The notes under the pieces are model-generated. The model saw only the letters and a list, made by a program, of their open reading frames with translations. It did no database searches and was not told the origin of the DNA. DNA of 64,000 nucleotides. Source: an uncultured Alphaproteobacteria bacterium (GTDB lineage: Bacteria; Pseudomonadota; Alphaproteobacteria; Caulobacterales; Hyphomonadaceae). This document shows, piece after piece, positions 55,392 through 62,866 of the stretch; the stretch's first letter is position 1, and each line of letters begins with the position of its first letter. The position numbers and the translations under genes were made by a program. Location of the stretch: positions 1 through 64,000 of the forward strand of contig CAIMMO010000121.1 in the NCBI GenBank assembly GCA_903842595.1, written 5' to 3'.

Positions 55392-56001
55392 GGGATATGT
55401 CCTGAAAGCGCTTCGCTCGCACTTTCGATCAGCCGAACGAAAATGACTAGCGCCGATTGTTCCAACCTTACATAGCGAAGAGCCCCGCGTCCGATAGACA
55501 CGAGGCCCGCCTGGCATTCGCCTTTGTCGCTCAAGAGAGCGGCTGTTCAAGCAGGCTGTTGAAGGCCTGCATATGTCGTCCAGAATTGTGATTTTGCTGA
55601 TGACGGCTCGAAACGTCCTGGCCAGGTGCGCTTTCGATCGAGCCGGGGCTCCGCCAATGCGGTGGAGCCCCGGTTGCTAAGCAGGTGGAGCCTCCATGCG
55701 TCTCTCCTCGTATTTCACCACGTCCGCTGGAGCAGCGCTACAAACGGGCTTCGTTCGGGGCGTGCCGCTCACGTAATGCCATGTCGCGTCACTGGAGCCG
55801 CTTGAGCTCCGCGGACCAGCGAACGCTACGCCCGTCACATCGATCGTCAACCGAAAGCCGCAAGAAGGCCGATCACGATGCAGTCGCAATTCGCATCGAG
55901 CCACACTGGCGATGTTGCTAGGAGGAAACGGCTTGGCATACCTGATGCGTGCTGCATACTCGCCGCAACGGCGCCCTGGAGCGTTGGCGGGAGGGACGTT
56001 G
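55392..56001. other. 610-bp gap with three stem-loops; possible gene remnant
   Basis: No supported gene. It holds stem-loops at 55526-55543 (GTCGCTC / GAGCGGC, AAGA loop), 55551-55570 (GCAGGC / GCCTGC) and a strong 13-bp one at 55643-55673 (core CCGGGGCTCC / GGAGCCCCGG). GGCTGTTCAA is nearly repeated as GGCTGTTGAA (about 55541-55563). A minus-strand frame from about 55930 to 55677 stops 4 bp from the strong hairpin and ends DVVKYEERRMEAPPA; it may be decayed coding sequence. The MFS Shine-Dalgarno GGGAGGGA lies at its right end. Confidence 0.4.
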
Positions 56002-57447
56002 ATGACGAGCACCCCAGCGGCTTCGGCTACCGCACCGCCCTTGTCCTCGCCGATGCCTGTGCCCTATCGCCGTTATGCGCTTGGACTTCTTGTTGCGATC
56101 TACACTGTCAACTTCCTGGACCGTCAGATCGTCACCATCCTGATCCCCGACATCAAGCGCGACCTCAATCTTTCCGACAGCGAAGTCGGCGCGATGGCCG
56201 GGCTATGGTTTGCGATACTCTACACAACCCTCGGCATTCCGATCGCACGCTGGGCGGATCGGGGCGACCGGCCCTTCATCATGACCGCCTCGCTTGCCGT
56301 GTGGAGCGGATTCACCGTGCTGGCCGGATTCGCACAGAACTTCCTCATGCTGGCGATCAGCCGCGCAGGCGTCGGCGTTGGTGAAGCGGGCTGCACGCCG
56401 ACGGCACACTCTCTGCTGACAGACTACTTCCCGAAGGAATCGCGTGCGCGTGCGCTGGCGATTTACTCGATGGGCATTTCCATCGGCTCGCTTCTGGGCA
56501 TGGCCCTCGGCGGCATCATCGCAGCCAACTGGGGCTGGCGTACCGCCTTTTTCGTCGCTGGCGCGCCGGGCCTGATCCTCGCCGTGGTGTCAGCGATGAC
56601 GCTGCTTGAACCGCGCCGCGGGTCAAATCTCATCGCGGCTCAAGCCGCCGCCAGAGCCGCTGCCACCATTCCAACCAAAGTCGCGCTGAAGGTGCTGAGC
56701 AAGAAGCCGACTTTCTGGTTCTTTGCGCTGGGCGCCGCGTTCGCCGCGACTGTTTCCTATTCGCACTCCTTCTTCCTTGCGGGGTATTTTCTCTACACAC
56801 AGCCGCAGGGCCTCGCAGACGCTGCGGCGTTCTACGGCATCGGTGGAAACAATGCGGGCACGTCCTATCTCGGCCTGGGCCTTGGTTTCTCGGCCGGCAT
56901 TGGCGGCGTCATCGGTTCCTGGATCGGCGGCTGGTGGTGCGACAAGTATGGCGCGAAGGACCTGCGCCAGTTCGCGACCCTGCCGCTGATCTTCCCCTTC
57001 ATCGGCCTGCCCGCCTTCTGGTACGTCGCGCAGATGGACGACATGGTGCTCGCGATGATCCTGATGATCATCCCGAATATCGGCGTCGCGATCTGGTATG
57101 GCCCCGTCTACGGCGGCGTGCCGGGACTCGTGCCACCGGCCATGCGCGCGACCGCTGCCGCGATCCTGCTGTTCGTAGTCAACATGATCGGTCTCGGTGC
57201 CGGCCCGACGCTGTTCGGTATTGCGAGCGACGCCTTCGCCAACTGGCATCACACGCAAGCGGGCACCGGGCTCGACGTCGCCACCTGCAAGTCAGTTGCG
57301 CCGGACGCGCCGCAGTTCGCGACCTGTTTTGCCAACCAGGTCGAGGGCCTGCGCAACACGATATACTGGTCGACCTCGATCCACATCCTCAGCTGGATCG
57401 CATTCGCGCTCACCATTCTGACGATCAGGAAGGACATGGAGAGCTAG
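56002..57447 (+). CDS. MFS transporter (spinster-like)
   Basis: 481 residues with about 12 hydrophobic helices. LDRQIVTILIPDIKRDLNLSDSEVGAMAGLWF and GIPIARWADRGDRPFIMTAS (loop 2-3 motif), then RAGVGVGEAGCTPTAHSLLTDYF, characteristic of the Spns-type MFS. A large loop holds a Cys pair (ATCKSVAPDAPQFATCF). Substrate unknown; relatives in Alphaproteobacteria often sit with degradation genes. The ATG at 56002 follows GGGAGGGA; the longer frame from 55912 lacks a site. Confidence 0.9.
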   Translation: MTSTPAASATAPPLSSPMPVPYRRYALGLLVAIYTVNFLDRQIVTILIPDIKRDLNLSDSEVGAMAGLWFAILYTTLGIPIARWADRGDRPFIMTASLAVWSGFTVLAGFAQNFLMLAISRAGVGVGEAGCTPTAHSLLTDYFPKESRARALAIYSMGISIGSLLGMALGGIIAANWGWRTAFFVAGAPGLILAVVSAMTLLEPRRGSNLIAAQAAARAAATIPTKVALKVLSKKPTFWFFALGAAFAATVSYSHSFFLAGYFLYTQPQGLADAAAFYGIGGNNAGTSYLGLGLGFSAGIGGVIGSWIGGWWCDKYGAKDLRQFATLPLIFPFIGLPAFWYVAQMDDMVLAMILMIIPNIGVAIWYGPVYGGVPGLVPPAMRATAAAILLFVVNMIGLGAGPTLFGIASDAFANWHHTQAGTGLDVATCKSVAPDAPQFATCFANQVEGLRNTIYWSTSIHILSWIAFALTILTIRKDMES

Positions 57448-57689
57448 GCGGGGTCCTCGGAGCGCCCGCGCAATTCGGGCGCTCCCTGCTCTGCCACCGC
57501 ACCCACGCAAGCCTTGAATTCCTCTGCCAGCAACTCGTCCGACCCGCTCTGACGATATCCTGTGATCACAGCGCACGCCTTCTCCGCCTCGACGCGGTCG
57601 GGATCGACCGCAGCCGCAGGCTCAACCACGGGCTCGCGGGCGCCATCGCAACCAGCTAGAAGCACTGCAGCAAACAGAATTCCGAGCAT
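57444..57689 (-). CDS. Small lipoprotein
   Basis: 81 residues with a lipobox (FAAVLLAGCDG). The mature part is short, acidic and helical with two cysteines (EKACAVITGY, EFKACVGAVAEQG) that may form a disulfide. GGATCGGGG precedes the ATG at 57689. It overlaps the convergent MFS stop by 4 bp and is divergent from the dioxygenase gene (116 bp). No family recognised. Confidence 0.6.
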   Translation of the reverse strand: MLGILFAAVLLAGCDGAREPVVEPAAAVDPDRVEAEKACAVITGYRQSGSDELLAEEFKACVGAVAEQGAPELRGRSEDPA

Positions 57690-57805
57690 CCCCGATCCTT
57701 GGCCGACGCCCACCCAAGGCCCAGACTGCGGCAGACATCCCTCGCAATTCGTCAACGCGGGCAGACCACTTGTGTGCAAGTGCAACAATATCCACGTTGA
57801 GATAC

Positions 57806-58585
57806 ATGTTGCCAGCAGTTTTCATTTCGCACGGCTCTCCCATGCTCGCTATGGAGCCGGCACCCGCGCGCAATTTTCTCGTTGGGTTGCCCCAGCTCCT
57901 GCCCGAGCCGCCTAAGGCGATCCTTGTCGTATCCGCCCATTGGGAGCGGCTGCGGCCGGCCGTGAACGCGCCCGCGCACAACGAGACCATCCATGATTTT
58001 GGCGGCTTCCCGGAGGCCCTGTTCGACCTTCAATACCCCGCCCCGCCCGCTCAGGCGCTCGCTAGCCGCGTTGCCGAGCTGCTGACGGGCGGCGGCCTGC
58101 CCACCGAAATCGATACCCGCCGTGGCCTCGACCATGGCGCATGGGTGCCGCTGCTAGTGGCCTGGCCGGATGCGGACGTTCCCGTACTGCAGCTTTCGGT
58201 GCAGACCCGCCTCGGCCCCCAGCACCATTGCCAGCTTGGCCAGCTGCTTGCGCCGCTGCGCGATGAAGGGGTGCTGATCTTCGGCTCGGGCAGCTTTACG
58301 CATGATTTGGCGAGCTTCCGCGTATCTGGCGGGCTCATCGATGCGCCCGAACAGGACTGGGTGCGAAGGTTCGCTGACTGGATGGCGCTGGCCCTGCTCG
58401 AAGGGCGCCTCGATGACCTTCTGAACTACCGCACGCGAGCCCCGGAAGCCGCCCACAACCACCCGACCGAAGAACATCTTCTGCCGCTTTACGTAGCGCT
58501 TGGCGCAGGTGCCGGCCGCATTTCGCACCTGCACAAGAGCACGACCTACGGCATCCTCAGGATGGATGCGTTTGCCTTCGGGTGA
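57806..58585 (+). CDS. DODA-type extradiol dioxygenase (YgiD-like)
   Basis: 259 residues. Fe-ligand and active-site blocks: FISHGSPMLAME, SAHWERLRP, RGLDHGAWVPLLV, and HNHPTEEHLLPLYVALG near the C-terminus, matching 4,5-DOPA dioxygenase and LigB-superfamily enzymes. It cleaves catechol-type rings using Fe or Zn; the natural substrate is unknown. The ATG at 57806 has only a weak Shine-Dalgarno. Confidence 0.9.
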   Translation: MLPAVFISHGSPMLAMEPAPARNFLVGLPQLLPEPPKAILVVSAHWERLRPAVNAPAHNETIHDFGGFPEALFDLQYPAPPAQALASRVAELLTGGGLPTEIDTRRGLDHGAWVPLLVAWPDADVPVLQLSVQTRLGPQHHCQLGQLLAPLRDEGVLIFGSGSFTHDLASFRVSGGLIDAPEQDWVRRFADWMALALLEGRLDDLLNYRTRAPEAAHNHPTEEHLLPLYVALGAGAGRISHLHKSTTYGILRMDAFAFG

Positions 58586-58689
58586 ACTCGCCCACTGACG
58601 AGTGCGTGCACGCCCTGTTGCTCCGACCACTCCTGCGCTAATTCAGGGTGGAAGCCGGAGAAACCGGCTGAAACCGTCAGGCAGGAAAA

Positions 58690-59535
58690 ATGACCACGCT
58701 CGCTGCACACCGTCCCCGCTCAAGCCTCTTCCGACGCGCCACCGTCGCGCTCGCAGCTGCGTCAGCGCTATTCGCCTCCGCCTGTGCCAGCGTAGGGAAC
58801 ATGATGGGCGAGCCGCAGCAGCCCGCCATCGGGCTCTATGAGATGCGGATCTACACCGCCGCTCCTGGCAAGAAGGCGGAGCTCGACGCGCGCTTCCGCG
58901 ACCACACGATCGGCCTGTTCAAGAAGCATGGCATGACGCCGGTTGGTTTCTTCCACGTCTACACCGCGCCGGGCGCGCCGACCGATGACCGCCTATTCTA
59001 CATCATGGGCTACAAGGACCGCGCCACGCGTGACTCCGCCTGGTCCGCTTTCGCGCAGGATCCGGAGTGGCAGAAGGTCTATGCGGAGAGCCAGAAGGAC
59101 GGATCGCTAACGGCGCCGGGCGGCATCCAGAACATCTTCCTCAGCCCGGCGGAGTACTCGCCGAAGCTGAACCTCACGCCGTCCCCCGTGGCGCGCCATT
59201 TCGAGTATCGCACCTACACCGCCAACCCGGGCAAGCTCGAGAACATCCATGCCCGCTTCCGCGATCACACGATGCGCATATTCTCACGGATCGGCATGAC
59301 GAACTATCTCTATTGGCGCCCGGTCGCCGACCAACCGGCACAAACCGACAAGATGATGTACCTTATGGCCTACCCGACACCCGCAGCCCGCACCACGATG
59401 TGGCAGGCCTTCGGTGCCGACGAGGAGTGGAAGAAAGTCTCCGCTGAAAGCCAGGTGGACGGCCCGCTGCTAAAGAATCCGGGCGGCGTGGTCTCGGTCC
59501 AGCTGACCCCGACAGACTACTCGCCGCTCCGCTAG
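58690..59535 (+). CDS. NIPSNAP-family lipoprotein, duplicated domain
   Basis: 281 residues with a lipobox (ASACAS). Two NIPSNAP domains in tandem, one beginning YEMRIYTAAPGKKAELDARF and the other FEYRTYTANPGKLENIHARF, each with FRDHT and a DPEW/DEEW element. NIPSNAP is a ferredoxin-like dimeric alpha/beta-barrel fold seen in putative monooxygenases; no activity is proven. The tandem copies suggest a pseudo-dimer. Followed by a strong terminator. Confidence 0.9.
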   Translation: MTTLAAHRPRSSLFRRATVALAAASALFASACASVGNMMGEPQQPAIGLYEMRIYTAAPGKKAELDARFRDHTIGLFKKHGMTPVGFFHVYTAPGAPTDDRLFYIMGYKDRATRDSAWSAFAQDPEWQKVYAESQKDGSLTAPGGIQNIFLSPAEYSPKLNLTPSPVARHFEYRTYTANPGKLENIHARFRDHTMRIFSRIGMTNYLYWRPVADQPAQTDKMMYLMAYPTPAARTTMWQAFGADEEWKKVSAESQVDGPLLKNPGGVVSVQLTPTDYSPLR

Positions 59536-59557
59536 GCAAACCGCCCAAACGATCCAG

Positions 59558-59586
59558 AGCCCCCGGCCCACCGCCGGGGGCTTTTT
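59558..59586 (+). terminator. Strong intrinsic terminator after NIPSNAP
   Basis: AGCCCCCGGC / GCCGGGGGCT, a 10-bp perfect stem with a CCACC loop, followed by TTTT. It begins 23 bp after the stop. Confidence 0.95.
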
Positions 59587-59620
59587 CGCGCCCCGCGTTC
59601 AGGGTCGTTGCGACTACCCC

Positions 59621-59684
59621 TATTCCTTACGCGCATTAGGAATTCAGCCATTCCTGCGAAAGTTAGGAATTGCCCAATTCCTAA
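59621..59684. promoter_or_regulatory. Periodic ATTCCT/TTAGGAAT operator array upstream of the pirin gene
   Basis: Five half-sites alternate in orientation: ATTCCT at 59622, 59650 and 59677 and TTAGGAATT at 59636 and 59663, with same-orientation spacings of 27-28 bp. Neighbouring boxes form inverted repeats; the last (59663-59684) is perfect, TTAGGAATT-GCCC-AATTCCTAA. TTGACG, a -35-like hexamer, starts at 59691, directly after the array and about 100 bp before the pirin ATG. The AT-rich array stands out in GC-rich DNA. A cooperatively binding dimeric regulator is likely; which one is not known. Confidence 0.7.
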
Positions 59685-59789
59685 TTTCTGTTGACGTTCA
59701 CCCGGCCCAAAAACTGGTCGAAACGGGCCCTTGAGCTTCGTTGCATTTGCAACTAATTACCGCCAGCGCAGCGATTTTGGAGTTCGCAA

Positions 59790-60488
59790 ATGATCGAAGT
59801 CCGCCCTTTCTCGACCCTTGGCGGCGCCAACCATGGCTGGCTCGACGCGCACCACCACTTTTCGTTCGCGGAATACTACGACCCCAAGCGCATGAGCTGG
59901 GGCAAGCTTCGGGTCTGGAATGACGACATGATCGCACCCAAGTCCGGCTTCCCACCGCACCCGCACCGCGACATGGAGATCATCACGTACGTCCGCACGG
60001 GCGCCATCACCCACCAGGATTCAATGGGCAACAAGGGCCGCACTGCCGCGGGCGACGTTCAGGTCATGTCGGCGGGGACCGGCGTGCGCCATGCAGAGTA
60101 CAATCTCGAAGACGAGATCACCACGATCTTCCAGATCTGGATCGAGCCTGACCGTCACGGCCAGAAACCGAGCTGGGGGGCGAGGCAGTTCCCGAAATCG
60201 AATCGCACCGGCGCCTGGTCCATTCTTGCGTCCGGCAAGGGCGATGAAGGCGCGCTTGGCATTCAGGCCGACGCTCGTGTCGCAGGCGTGACGCTTGAGG
60301 CAGGCCAGGAAATCGCCTGGGAAACAACGCCGGAACGACATGTCTACGCCGTGGCCGCGACCGGCGCGATCGAGGTTGAAGGCAATCACGCCGCGGCTCG
60401 CGATGGCGTGGCGGTCACCGGTTCGACCCGTATCGTCTTCCGTGCGGTCGAGGGGCCCGCCGAGATCGTGCTCACCGATACGCTTTGA
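59790..60488 (+). CDS. Pirin family protein (YhhW-like)
   Basis: 232 residues, bicupin. The metal ligands are visible: His59, His61 in FPPHPHRDMEIITYV, and His103/Glu105 in MSAGTGVRHAEYN. Bacterial pirins have quercetinase activity or act as redox-responsive partners. The ATG at 59790 is preceded by only a weak Shine-Dalgarno, and a palindrome TTGCATTTGCAA lies at 59741-59752. Probably regulated through the 59621-59684 array. Confidence 0.93.
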   Translation: MIEVRPFSTLGGANHGWLDAHHHFSFAEYYDPKRMSWGKLRVWNDDMIAPKSGFPPHPHRDMEIITYVRTGAITHQDSMGNKGRTAAGDVQVMSAGTGVRHAEYNLEDEITTIFQIWIEPDRHGQKPSWGARQFPKSNRTGAWSILASGKGDEGALGIQADARVAGVTLEAGQEIAWETTPERHVYAVAATGAIEVEGNHAAARDGVAVTGSTRIVFRAVEGPAEIVLTDTL

Positions 60489-60574
60489 CGGGCTGATCCT
60501 GTCCTCCGCCATTCTCCTCTTGCCTTGCCTGGGCTAGCCTGGTGTCAGGCCGGGCCTGCAGGGGAATCGACTCC

Positions 60575-60817
60575 ATGAGAAAATCCATATTTGTCGCGAC
60601 GCTTCTGGCCTCAGCACCTCTGCTGCAGGGCTGTCTGGTGGCCGATGTCGCCGGAGTTGCGATCGGGGTGACAGGAGCTGCGGTCGGCGCAGTCGGCGGT
60701 GCGGCAGTCGACCTCGTGACAACTGACGAAGATGAACGCCAGCAGCAGGAGATCGACCAGCTGAAGAAAGACAACGAGGAACTGCGCAAACAGCAGCAAG
60801 CCTCGAAACCGCAATAG
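60575..60817 (+). CDS. Small lipoprotein with coiled-coil tail
   Basis: 80 residues: lipobox LLQGC, a Gly/Ala/Val glycine-zipper stretch (VAGVAIGVTGAAVGAVGGAAVDL) and a charged coiled coil (RQQQEIDQLKKDNEELRKQQQ). GGGGAA lies upstream of the ATG. Structural roles at the outer membrane, as with Lpp-like proteins, fit; no family recognised. Confidence 0.7.
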   Translation: MRKSIFVATLLASAPLLQGCLVADVAGVAIGVTGAAVGAVGGAAVDLVTTDEDERQQQEIDQLKKDNEELRKQQQASKPQ

Positions 60818-60882
60818 CGCCCCTTCAATAGCGCTGCTGTTCATCCCACTTTCATATTGGGTCTGGTCATTTACTCTCGCCG

Positions 60883-60934
60883 CGCCGTGCACACGGCGCT
60901 GACCTGGGAAGAACCCAGGCTGTAAAGGCTACAG
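60883..60934 (+). promoter_or_regulatory. Three consecutive perfect stem-loops in the leader of the 60953 gene
   Basis: GCGCCGT-GCAC-ACGGCGC (60883-60900), CCTGGG-AAGAA-CCCAGG (60903-60919) and CTGTA-AAGGC-TACAG (60920-60934) stand almost end to end, 18 bp before the ATG at 60953. The Shine-Dalgarno GGGAG follows the third stem. No T-run follows any of the three, so they are not ordinary terminators. An RNA element controlling translation or stability is the best reading; no known riboswitch class is recognised. Confidence 0.55.
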
Positions 60935-60952
60935 GACTACAGGGAGCAGAAC

Positions 60953-61432
60953 ATGCGTATCGCCACTCTCGCCGCGTCCGCCTTCGCCGCCATTCTCCTG
61001 GCGATGCCAGCCGCGGCCGTCACAGTCGAAGCAAGGGTTTCGCCTGAATTCCAGAGGAAGCTCGACGACGACATCGGCGTCCGCGAGACCCGGGTCCTCA
61101 CAGATGCCCTTACCAACAAAGTACGGAGCATCTTCGTGAGCCGCGGTATCCACGCCCAGCGCGTCGTTGTGACCATCGAAGACGCCAAGCCCAACCGGCC
61201 CACATTCGAGCAGGTCTCCAGCAAGCCTGGCCTCGATGGTATGCGCTCTATCAGCCTCGGCGGCGCCCGCGTTACGGGGGTCGCGTACGACGCGGCTGGC
61301 AAGGAGATCGGCACGCTGGACTACGGCTGGTATGAGAGCGACCTCTCCAACACGGTCGGCTCCACCACATGGACCGACGCGCGCACCGCCTTCGATCGGT
61401 TCTCACGCCGCTTTGCGGACAAGCTGTCCTAG
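60953..61432 (+). CDS. Small exported protein, unknown family
   Basis: 159 residues with a signal peptide (RIATLAASAFAAILLAMPAAA). The mature part reads VEARVSPEFQRKLDDDIGVRETRVLTDALTNKVRSIF, IHAQRVVVTIEDAKPNRPTFEQ, ISLGGARVTGVAYDAAGKEIGTLDYGWYESDL and ARTAFDRFSRRFADKL, a plausible small alpha/beta domain. No family recognised. Its leader carries the three stem-loops; a terminator follows. Confidence 0.75.
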   Translation: MRIATLAASAFAAILLAMPAAAVTVEARVSPEFQRKLDDDIGVRETRVLTDALTNKVRSIFVSRGIHAQRVVVTIEDAKPNRPTFEQVSSKPGLDGMRSISLGGARVTGVAYDAAGKEIGTLDYGWYESDLSNTVGSTTWTDARTAFDRFSRRFADKLS

Positions 61433-61453
61433 TTTACCCTGTCTACCGACGCG

Positions 61454-61484
61454 AAAGCGCCGCTCCGGATGGGGCGGCGCTTTT
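61454..61484. terminator. Bidirectional terminator between convergent genes
   Basis: AAAGCGCCGC (61454-61463) pairs with GCGGCGCTTT (61474-61483); the inner TCC/GGG extends the stem with a GGAT loop. T-runs on both strands. It separates the exported-protein gene from queE. Confidence 0.9.
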
Positions 61485-61487
61485 GGT

Positions 61488-62120
61488 TCAGGGAATCCCC
61501 GTCACCTTGTGCGTCTGCAGGCTCAGCCGCCACTGGGGATGCGCGAGACAGTAAGCGATGCATGCGGCCGTGTTCTCATCGCGCCGGGGACCGTCCATTG
61601 GTTGCAGGAAGAAATTCCGAAAGCCGAGCGCCGAGAACTTTTCCGGCAGCGCATCAGTTTGCGGATAGACGAGCTTCAGTTCGTCCCCTGTCACCTGCTC
61701 CAGCCGCGCGGTCGACTTGGGCGAGACGCAAACCCAGTCGAGCGAAGACGGGGCCGCGATCGTGCCATTTGTCTCGACCGCCACTTCGAAGCCACGTGCA
61801 TGCAATGCCGCGATCAGGACTTCGTCCAACTGCAGCAATGGCTCGCCGCCAGTGCACACTACATAGGGCTTGCCGCTCGCCCCGCCCCACTTCGCGGCGA
61901 CATGCGCCGCCATAGCGTCGGGTGAGGTGAACTTGCCACCACCATCGCCGTCGACGCCGACAAAGTCAGTATCGCAGAATTTGCACAGGGCGCTTGCGCG
62001 GTCACGCTCCAGCCCGCTCCAGAGGTTGCATCCGGCAAAGCGCAGGAACACCGCCGCTCGGCCCGATTGCGCACCCTCGCCTTGCAGCGTGTAGAAGCAT
62101 TCCTTGACCGAGTAGGTCAT
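61488..62120 (-). CDS. queE: 7-carboxy-7-deazaguanine synthase
   Basis: 210 residues. Radical-SAM cysteines are in [19 protein letters not shown] (CX14CX2C variant common in QueE), with [11 protein letters not shown] (SAM binding) and [11 protein letters not shown]. It rearranges 6-carboxytetrahydropterin to CDG in queuosine synthesis. The ATG at 62120 overlaps the queC stop by 4 bp; the frame is open 63 bp further without similarity. Confidence 0.93.
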   Translation of the reverse strand: MTYSVKECFYTLQGEGAQSGRAAVFLRFAGCNLWSGLERDRASALCKFCDTDFVGVDGDGGGKFTSPDAMAAHVAAKWGGASGKPYVVCTGGEPLLQLDEVLIAALHARGFEVAVETNGTIAAPSSLDWVCVSPKSTARLEQVTGDELKLVYPQTDALPEKFSALGFRNFFLQPMDGPRRDENTAACIAYCLAHPQWRLSLQTHKVTGIP

Positions 62121-62818
62121 CGCCCTGCCCGCCACTTCGCCCAACCCTTCGCGCGAAGATCGCAGGCCGGGCACGTCCCACAACCATAGCCCCAGTCGTG
62201 TCGTTGCGAACGGTCGCCAAGATAGCAGGTGTGGGTCTCTTCCACGATCAGGCCGACCAGCGCACCGCCACCCAGGTCATCGGCCAACGCCCAAGTCTGC
62301 GCCTTGTCGAGAGACATTAGCGGCGTCTCGACAGGCATCGAACGATCCATGCCTAGCGTCATCGCCTTCGCCATTGCATCCATCGTCGCGCGTCGGCAAT
62401 CAGGATAGCCGGAATAGTCCGTCTCGCACATGCCGCCGACCAGCACATTCAGACCGCGCCGATAAGCCATCGCTCCGGCAAATGTCAGGAACACGAGGTT
62501 GCGCCCCGGTACGAAGGTCGACGGCAAGCCGCTCTCGGCAAATCCGATCGCCTGCTCCCGCGTCAGGGCGGTATCAGACACCTCGCCCAGCACGCCGAGA
62601 TCGAGGACGCGATCCTCGCCGAGCTTCGCCTCCCAGGCAGGAAATTGCTCGCGCAGCTTCGAAAGGAACACGCCTCGGCAATCCAGCTCAACCCGATGCC
62701 GCTGCCGGTAGTCGAAAGCCACTGTCTCGACGCGCTCATAGCGCGCCAGCGCCCATGCCAGGCAGACGGCGGAATCCTGCCCGCCAGAAAACAACACCAG
62801 TGCCGAAGACGTCGCCAT
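62117..62818 (-). CDS. queC: 7-cyano-7-deazaguanine synthase
   Basis: 233 residues. P-loop [16 protein letters not shown] of the N-type ATP pyrophosphatase, [11 protein letters not shown], and the zinc cysteines in [29 protein letters not shown]. It makes preQ0 from CDG using ATP and ammonia. With queE it gives two steps of the preQ0 route; queD and queF are not in the window. Confidence 0.94.
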   Translation of the reverse strand: MATSSALVLFSGGQDSAVCLAWALARYERVETVAFDYRQRHRVELDCRGVFLSKLREQFPAWEAKLGEDRVLDLGVLGEVSDTALTREQAIGFAESGLPSTFVPGRNLVFLTFAGAMAYRRGLNVLVGGMCETDYSGYPDCRRATMDAMAKAMTLGMDRSMPVETPLMSLDKAQTWALADDLGGGALVGLIVEETHTCYLGDRSQRHDWGYGCGTCPACDLRAKGWAKWRAGR

Positions 62819-62866
62819 CCACCCCCGATGCCGCCCATCCCGCAACGGGTCAAGCCGCCCGCGAGC

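Noticed and set aside
59691-59719. Full sigma-70 promoter from TTGACG after the box array
   Set aside because: The -35 hexamer is good, but at 16-18 bp spacing there is no acceptable -10 (CTGGTC at 17 bp), so only the array is reported.
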